Below, one piece after another: positions 57,696 to 64,000 of a stretch of 64,000 bases of DNA. The first letter of the stretch is position 1; each line of letters opens with the position of its first letter. The DNA comes from Capitulum mitella (lineage: Eukaryota; Arthropoda; Thecostraca; Pollicipedomorpha; Pollicipedidae), in assembly GCA_030062745.1 (NCBI GenBank), contig CP099846.1:6138001-6202000 (forward strand), in the 5' to 3' direction. Made by a program: the position numbers and the translations under genes. The notes beneath the pieces were generated by a model. The model saw only the letters and a list, made by a program, of their open reading frames with translations. It was not told the DNA's origin and did not search any database.

Positions 57696-57848
57696 CCATG
57701 GATGGCGATCCTCGGGGGAGTTGGGGGGGGGTTAGGATCTCCCCAATATTCAGTGATTTTAACATTAGGCCTATGGCAATGACTGGAGAGAAACCGTTTG
57801 AAATCTTGTGTAAACTCCCCAAAAATTTTCGGAAATCAACAGCCATGT
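57696..57848. mobile_element. Short inverted-repeat element, partner of 52258-52411
   Basis: CATGGATGGCGATC at the left and CAACAGCCATG at the right are imperfect inverted ends. The interior shares CCAATATTCAGTGATTTTAA and GGCAATGACTG with the copy at 52.3 kb. Confidence 0.5.
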
Positions 57849-58556
57849 ACGCACCTTGCAGACGGTGCCCCAGAAATGCATATGTTAGACAAACACTAAC
57901 ATAGCATGACTAGGCAGAATATGGCACAAAATACTGACATCATCAGTTCTACCGCGGGCAAAGGGAAACTTCAAATTTTAGGGGCACTAACCATACAAAA
58001 AACTTACCAGTCTTAAATAGGCAAACTTCCACTTGTGTAACACTTCAGTTATTTAGGCAGTGAAGGGTTGTGTCCTTGTGTTGTGTGAAACCTGTACAAT
58101 GCCTTAAACGGTGTCATCGTCATTCGGAATTAGCAATACCGGAAGTGCCTTAACAGGTCATGGTAACCATGGCAATTTTGTCAGTCAGACTATGAAACTG
58201 TTTTATGTATGTCGATACTCGATAGCCGAACAGTGTATTGTACTTCTTCATAATGGAAAATGTATGTTCCGAAACGCTGGAAAGTTGAAATAACAAACGA
58301 CTGCGCAGTTTTGCTACGATTATCTTTCCATTGTCCAATGAGACAAAACGAACACTATGACTTATCGAACAAAACATTAAGAAGCTTGTGAAATGTCAAT
58401 ACGCCTTGATGTTTAATCAAACGTGTATAAACGAGAACCTCTTGCGTAAACATACCAATGTATATACGTAACATACAAGAGCGGGGGCAAAAAAATTTTG
58501 ACCCACCACCGCACAATCAGTCCCTCAGATATTTGTGCAAGTACTCCACATTTGGA

Positions 58557-58597
58557 CCACATTTGGACATGTGGCTCAACCACGTGTCCAAATGTGG
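58557..58597. repeat. Hairpin with an 18-bp stem, one mismatch
   Basis: Positions 58557-58574 and 58580-58597 pair around the loop CTCAA, with one T/C difference that would be a G-U pair in RNA. An extra direct copy of CCACATTTGGA lies just upstream at about 58547. The remainder of 57850-58880 holds nothing else recognised. Confidence 0.7.
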
Positions 58598-58883
58598 CTC
58601 AGTCATATTTGGTTCATGTGGTTGGACGGCCATGAACAGTCCAGGACGGTTGATCGTTATTTCAGGAAGAAAATATTGCCCTCGTATATTCAGTTTGTTG
58701 AAATCAAGGACACAGCTCCTACACTGTAGGAACTATTACTACAAAACTACACTGTAGCATAGGGGTCGACAGGTCTTAAAAACCTGTCAGGTCCTATGTA
58801 AGATGGCGCCTGGGCTCACACGGCGAAGAAGAAGAAGTCCTTCACACCCGAAGGTTCTGAAAAACTTCGAAAGAAAGATTTAG

Positions 58884-59127
58884 ACTGACTGGCCCGATAG
58901 TTGGCCAGATCTGAATATTGCAGAGCACTTGTTGGCTGGTCTGCAGGATGCAGTCTTCCAGACCTTCAAGCAGCCTCGCCCTCGAAAGAGGGAACATCTG
59001 ATCGCCCTCTCCCGTGTTGGGAACGATTGGAACAGCTTGACCAGGAAATACATCAAGAACTTTGTGGAGAGGTTTTCTTCTCAAGTAAAAGAGTGCTTGC
59101 GGAATGAATCAAGGAGCACCACGTGCT
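58884..59127 (+). mobile_element. Tc1-like transposase remnant, C-terminal piece
   Basis: The + strand reads DWPDSWPDLNIAEHLLAGLQ, then RKREHLIALSRVGNDWNSL and YIKNFVERFSSQVKECL, ending at a TAA. WPDLNIAEHL corresponds to the SPDLNPIENLW box with the third catalytic Glu, and the rest to the usual Tc1 C-terminus. A stop lies directly upstream, so only this fragment remains. It is a different lineage from the element at 59283-61025. Confidence 0.6.
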
Positions 59128-59215
59128 AACAGCATTCATGGTCTGTTGACAATAAACATGTAATTCATGAAAATATGCTTTTACTTGACTTTCCTACATC
59201 AAAAGAGTCACGAGT

Positions 59216-59282
59216 ACACACACACACACACACACACGCATATATATATATGTATATATACATGTACATATATATATATATA
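59216..59282. repeat. AC/TA microsatellite at the transposon target
   Basis: An AC run at 59217-59236 passes into TA-rich alternation up to the transposon. TA repeats resume at 61026-61041 on the other side, so the element landed inside one microsatellite. Confidence 0.8.
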
Positions 59283-61025
59283 CAGTACTGGACATATTAT
59301 TATGGATTTTTGAGGAAATCATAAAATTTGCTTCATTTCATCCAAATATACGACAAATACACATCAAATATCATTTTATTAGTATGAGAAATTATTATTG
59401 TCCTTCTAGTATTTTGTCTGTCCTCCCTTTGCTTTCAAAAGAGCTTTAATACGTTTTGGCATCCCTTCAATCAACTTTGAGCACATTTCCTTCAATCTGT
59501 CAGAATGAAACCACACTTCTATAAGACGTGCTATCAGCGTTGTTTTGCTTGTAATTGGCACTTGATGTATTTCATTTTTGAGAACCTCCCATAGGTTCTC
59601 TATGGGATTCATATCAGGTGAGTTGCCTGGCCAAGAGAGCAATTTCACCTGATTTTCTCCACACCATGCCTTCACTGACTTGGCAGTATGACAGGGGGCC
59701 CCATCTTGCATGAAAATCCAGTCATCAGCAAGCTCCCAGTCCCTGATTTGAGGTAGGAGACGATTCTTTAGTACAGATATATACTTGCTAGCATTCATAG
59801 TTCCCTCCACTATGTGTAAGCGACTTGTACCGCTTGTAGAAATTGCTCCCCATACCATGATTTTTTGAGGAAATTTCACAGTTTTTCTCAGGCATTCAGG
59901 TTTGAACTCTTCTCCTCTTCTCCTGGACGTCGTCGTACAGTCTGAACCCTGTCATCCAGCACACATATGGTGCTTTCATCAGAGAACACCACCTGAAATG
60001 AATTAATGATGCTGGCTTATCGAGAACTTTTTTAAGACATTAAGAATCCTACTCTACAGATTCATGATTTTCATCGAAAAATTGCCTGTATAATTTTCTA
60101 GGCAAACAAATTTAAAAACAGATTAATTAGTGATAGAACTATTTCTAAAAATTAGTATGATCAATATAGAATTCTGTAATAATGATTTACCTTAGACCAA
60201 TCTGCTACAGTCCATTCTTTGTGCTCATTTGCCCATGACATTCTTGCTTCAATCATTTTCTGGGTAAGACGCGGCTTTTTCCTAGGCCTGTAGGCCTTCA
60301 GTCCACACTCCAGGAGTCTTCGACTAACGGTTTTCCGATGGACATGGAACCCTTCTTTAGCAAGAATGCTTGAAATCTTTTGACAGGAAGCCCTTCTCAT
60401 CTTCAATGACATATTTTTAATCTTGCGGTCTGTTCTTGCACTTGTCTTCCTCTTCGGGCCACATTTTCCAACTCTCCTGTTCTCCAATGGAATGTCTTTC
60501 TGTAAATTTTTCTTAACTAAACTAACAGTTTGGGTCGATACGTTCAATTCCTTGGCGATTTCTACCTGTTTAAGAGTAGAATTTTCCAGTAAAGTCTTTA
60601 TTTGACCTTTCTTACGGGGACTGAGGTCAGCCCTTTTACCCATCCTCACTAATTCGTCAATAAATCGATGGAAATGTGATTATTTTGCTATAATTTAACT
60701 TTTTCGTATCCAGAATGAATCGAAAGTGAAACTAGAATACCAGTGAAATTCAAGAGTGAACTCAGCTGGAAAGGTTCCAGCGCTGAAGTTGTGTTTTTAA
60801 AAATGGGCAAAAAATGACGTTCAGTCAAATTGAGTGGATGAGTGCTTAAAAGCGGGCTTTTATCAATACAAAGTACTCATTAGAAATACTGAATATGAAA
60901 ATGCATTCAGAAATTGTTTATACATCGATATACCGATGCATCGAAATACCGATCAGCTCCTGCACCCATGTTTCCAAGCAGTATAGCTTCTTTTACAAAA
61001 ATCCATAATAATATGTCCAGTACTG
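59283..61025 (-). mobile_element. Tc1-family DNA transposon, complete with inverted ends
   Basis: The first 30 bases (59283-59312, starting CAGTACTGGACATATTATTA) are the exact reverse complement of the last 30 (60996-61025). TA duplications flank the element (59281-59282, 61026-61027), and both sides are TA microsatellite, a natural target for TA-specific insertion. Length is 1743 bp, longer than the usual 1.3-1.6 kb because of an intron and a long 5' region. The identical ends and nearly open transposase suggest recent insertion. Confidence 0.92.
59406..60643 (-). CDS. Tc1 transposase, DD34E, one intron, one frameshift
   Basis: This protein binds the element's inverted ends and moves it by cut and paste. 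Exon 1 (60643-60191) encodes a paired-like helix-turn-helix region (LSPRKKGQIKTLLENSTLKQ onward) and a GPKRK basic stretch, then ARMSWANEHKEWTVADWSK. A 198-bp GT-AG intron (60190-59993) follows in phase 0. Exon 2 starts VVFSDES, so the splice restores the DWSKVVFSDES motif with the first catalytic Asp. The second Asp is in FMQDGAPCHT and the third residue, Glu, in MNPIENLWEVLK, exactly 34 residues later. An 8-bp tandem duplication (59908-59915 and 59916-59923) shifts the frame between RRRPGEE and EFKPECLRK; without it the protein would be about 343 residues, the usual size. The ATG at 60643 gives MGKRADLSPRKK, the expected Tc1 start. As it stands the copy is probably inactive. Confidence 0.85.
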
Positions 61026-61266
61026 TATATATATATATATATTAGTGGATTTTCGCAGGATATTTTCAGGTATACATGCATGACGGAATGTCAGGGCATA
61101 TCGATGTTGTAGGCGTTTGGCGGAATCCGGCATTTAGGAGAAAACCAGGCGTTCAATGTAATGCCAGCGTTTCATGTAAACATCGTAACATTACCATTGC
61201 TAAGCTTTATGATTGAGATTTTATGCGTTTCTTGAAACGTTCGAAGTTTCTCGGGGACAGAGCGTA

Positions 61267-61267
<1 letters not shown>

Positions 61268-61298
<31 letters not shown>
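61268..61298. repeat. AAT trinucleotide microsatellite
   Basis: About nine AAT units. From here to 63420 I see no gene or transposon; a CpG-rich patch lies at 63030-63190. Confidence 0.85.
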
Positions 61299-61300
<2 letters not shown>

Positions 61301-63422
61301 GTCCGCAACTGAAGACTGTTACTCAATTTGTCTAGGCAATACAAGAAAAGTCCGGTTGACATTTGGCAAATATCGTTATGAATGATAAGAGCAACGGGAG
61401 TGGCGTATTAAGGGGGTGGGCATTGAGTCATGAAGGCATGATGATTCGGTCAACGGATAACAATGCTTTCATTGGAAAACGGATGCCCCGATATCAGTCG
61501 GCTGAACTGGCCATGGTGTGCCGCCCTTCCCCCTTAACGTCTTTCCACAGGGGTATTAATCCTATCAAACAGGCGCCGAGTCGTCTGCCCGCAGACCGCC
61601 GACCGCCGGCCGGTCCTGGAATATCACAGTCGTCCTGCCGCAACCCCACCATTACGCCTTGTTCATGCTGCGTTACCAAGCGGTAGCGCTTCCTTCGGGT
61701 GTCTCATAGGTGATCTCAAGCGTTTTCAGGGCGTGCTTGAGCTAGAATGAAAAATTGCTTTGCAATGATGGATACCACGGTAAGGTGGGCATTAAATGGG
61801 TTGTAGTTTACTACCAGGCTGTCGCATCGAACAAGCTTCAGCACGGTAAGCCCCGCTGAAACTGGAATTTGTGAGCGTGTCCTGCATTTCTTTGAATTCG
61901 AGGGAAAAGGCCACACAGCTGCGTGGCCGGTTCACATCGGCTCTGGTTCGTAAAGTTTGTGTATGTGTCTGTACGTGTGTGGCACCGCGTCAGTGTCTGC
62001 CCGCGAGGTTCTCCCATGCAACAAAGACTGAATCCAGCGAAGTGGTGTTTGTTCTTCGTGTACTTGTGGACGTGCATACAGAACTGTTAACTGGAGGAAA
62101 CCTGTAGCGTGGCTATTTCGTAATGATGAGGGGAGGCTCAATGCTAAAAGCAAGGGGCCTCAATATTACTTTTACCATTTTGTTCCAAATTGCCAACATC
62201 AAGGAAATTATCCATATCAAATGGCACACAGCTGGATATGAAGCGTGTAGTGTTAGAGAATAAGTACACAGTACTTTGTATGCTTTAGATCTGTATGTTC
62301 CAAACAAAACTGTCGTATCTCTTCTTTCTGTTCTTTCGACGTTTCGATGCCGTTTTGTTTCGCCTCCGTCGTCGTATCGAACCCTCACCGCACATGTGAT
62401 TCCTATCCAGTTTATTACTGTCTCCTTCTGAGTGGGCCCCAGATGTGGATGCGCTGTACCGATGTGAGGAGCAGGAGGCAGTGTCGTGCGGGCGTCGGCG
62501 TGAGCCACTTCGTTCTAGCTAATGAACATCTAATATAGTCCAGTTTTCTTTAGTATTTTAATTTCTTCTACGCGACTGGTCCTCCGGCGTTTAAACTCTT
62601 CAGTTTCTGTCACTCCGACATCAACATCTGTATGCTTTATTGTATTAAGTCATCCAATGACAACCATACGGGTGCCCACTGGAGAGCGATTTACATGCCA
62701 GCACACCTTTCTCCTTTCAACGAACCTCTCCCTCTCCCCCATCCCCGGCGCGTGCTACGCTCGACCGGCTTCCCGCATCGAGGACGACCTGCGTCCTGCC
62801 AGGCCCCCCCACAAAACACCGTCACACGTGCCATCCATGGCGGAAGATGAAAGCTATCTTAAACGATGGCAATTTTTCACGTTATTGCAGATAAAAAATC
62901 ATAAATTTCGCTCATAATCAAGACCATTGGGAACTCAAGATGAATGGATCCAGATCCGAGGGGCGCACGACGGCCGACTAAATTTCCAAGGAACCTTGGG
63001 CTTTCTCTGTGGAGACGACGGCAGTATCAGTTGCGCGCGGTCGCCGGTTGGCCACTCCGTCGGCCAGCCAGGAAACGGCCGGGGCGCGTCGAGACGTGAC
63101 CGGAGGGTGGCGAGCCGATCAGAGCCGTGACCGGCTGGAGCATGCGCGGCCGCGCCCGTCGTTACGCCCGTTCTCACGTCCTCGCGGGAACGCTGGACCG
63201 ACTTCAGGTGTCATAAATTGTTATATCGTAGCGTGCAGACTCCATGAGGTCGTAAAAGTTACTTCGTGACTCTGGTTATACTTTCCGTTGTGTAATTAGC
63301 ATGCCCCTTCTCTTATACTGCGTCGTCCAAAAAGATTGAAACCTCGTAGGACGAGCCCTCTCGGTTTGCCTACAATGAAGAACTCGACCTAGCTATCGCC
63401 AGCGCCAATTTTCTAACTGTTA

Positions 63423-63670
63423 GGCCTGTTCCATTGCTCCTTAGATGAGTTTGGAGGAAGGCAGAACAAATGAGCTTAGAGGAGATATGATTGCGTTGGC
63501 CAATGGCCACTTTCAGTAACATCTAACTTCCCCAAACTTAAACCTGCTCTTGATTTGGAAGAGTCTGGAGGAGTTTGGAAGAGCTCGGAGGAGATTGAGT
63601 TGCGAATGGTACAGACTCTGAGGAGTTTTGAGGAGATCAGAGTAGGTTGGATGAAGTTTAGGAACAGGCC
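63423..63670. mobile_element. Possible MITE, 248 bp
   Basis: GGCCTGTTCC at 63423-63432 and GGAACAGGCC at 63661-63670 are exact inverted repeats. The interior is a series of degenerate GGAGGAG and TTGGAAGAG units. GGCCTGTTCC-type ends occur in PIF/Harbinger MITEs, but a TAA-type target duplication is not clear. Confidence 0.45.
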
Positions 63671-64000
63671 CATTGCCAACGGCTAATTCAAGACGAGCGC
63701 CATCTATGAATTTTCTCTGTAACTTGGTATGACCGTCGAAGGGGGCGTCATCTATCCAGTTCTTACATTATGCATTAGCGCCACCAAACATAGGCAGCCA
63801 ACTGACACAGGTCTACCATGCTACGTCTGTCTAAAACATCAGTTGTGACTTCGCTGACTCGTTCTGATGTACTGCATCATAATTTCTTTTCGATAGCGTT
63901 GTTGATTCTTTAGCATTGCCAATAATTTAAAGCGTATCCAATTCCAACAGTTTCCCACAATCGTCATGCATAAATAGCAGAACAACGCATTCATGGGACA
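63671..64000. other. Intergenic DNA, nothing recognised
   Basis: Average composition with short frames only. Confidence 0.5.

Noticed and set aside
1-64000. tRNA, rRNA, CRISPR array or prokaryotic operon
   Set aside because: I found no conserved rRNA segment, no intact tRNA with matching stems, no regularly spaced repeat-spacer array, and the splice and promoter structures are eukaryotic.

Overview
The window looks like nuclear DNA of an arthropod, most likely a crustacean. Barnacles are a plausible group because of the very GC- and CpG-rich coding exons and the PAPAPYK-rich pro-resilin-like cuticle proteins, but I could not test this by search. Genes are few, widely spaced and GC-rich. Between them lies AT-richer DNA packed with old transposons, short inverted-repeat elements, satellites and large foldback repeats. 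I saw no bacterial operons, rRNA, intact tRNA, CRISPR array or long-terminal-repeat element.

Four host protein genes are supported, all on the + strand. (1) 7179-9289 is a Rebers-Riddiford cuticle protein gene with a TATA box, a two-codon first coding exon and a frameshift inside the chitin-binding domain. (2) 14496-15394 is an intact 210-residue cuticle protein with the same two-codon first exon. (3) 42092-43270 is a short DEG/ENaC-type sodium channel subunit, perhaps lacking an upstream exon. (4) 49649-51343 is an intronless secretory-pathway type B carboxylesterase with a complete catalytic triad and a C-terminal RDEL. The two cuticle proteins are extracellular and bind chitin. The esterase and the channel have no evident link to them.

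Mobile DNA dominates. A Tc1-family transposon (59283-61025) has perfect 30-bp inverted ends, TA target duplications, a 198-bp intron and one 8-bp tandem duplication that breaks its frame. Remnants of other DNA transposases lie at 55999-56854 and 58884-59127. LINE remnants lie at about 16880-17815, 22380-23330 and 53764-53990. Two non-autonomous families bounded by TTAA, probably piggyBac-like, recur: TTAA-1 (about 1.2 kb; 35931-37126 and 44531-45739 are full copies, plus at least six degraded pieces) and TTAA-2 (40626-41412 full, 10105-11332 interrupted by an insertion, plus pieces at 37.6-39.8 kb).

Two large imperfect palindromes (about 30805-32480 and 33468-34443) sit about 1 kb apart. Tandem repeats with periods of 152, 41, 32 and 29 bp are present, as is a 1-kb CpG-rich block at 25550-26560 without a recognisable gene. 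The nuclear-receptor-type motif TCAAGGTCA recurs in several of these repeat families.
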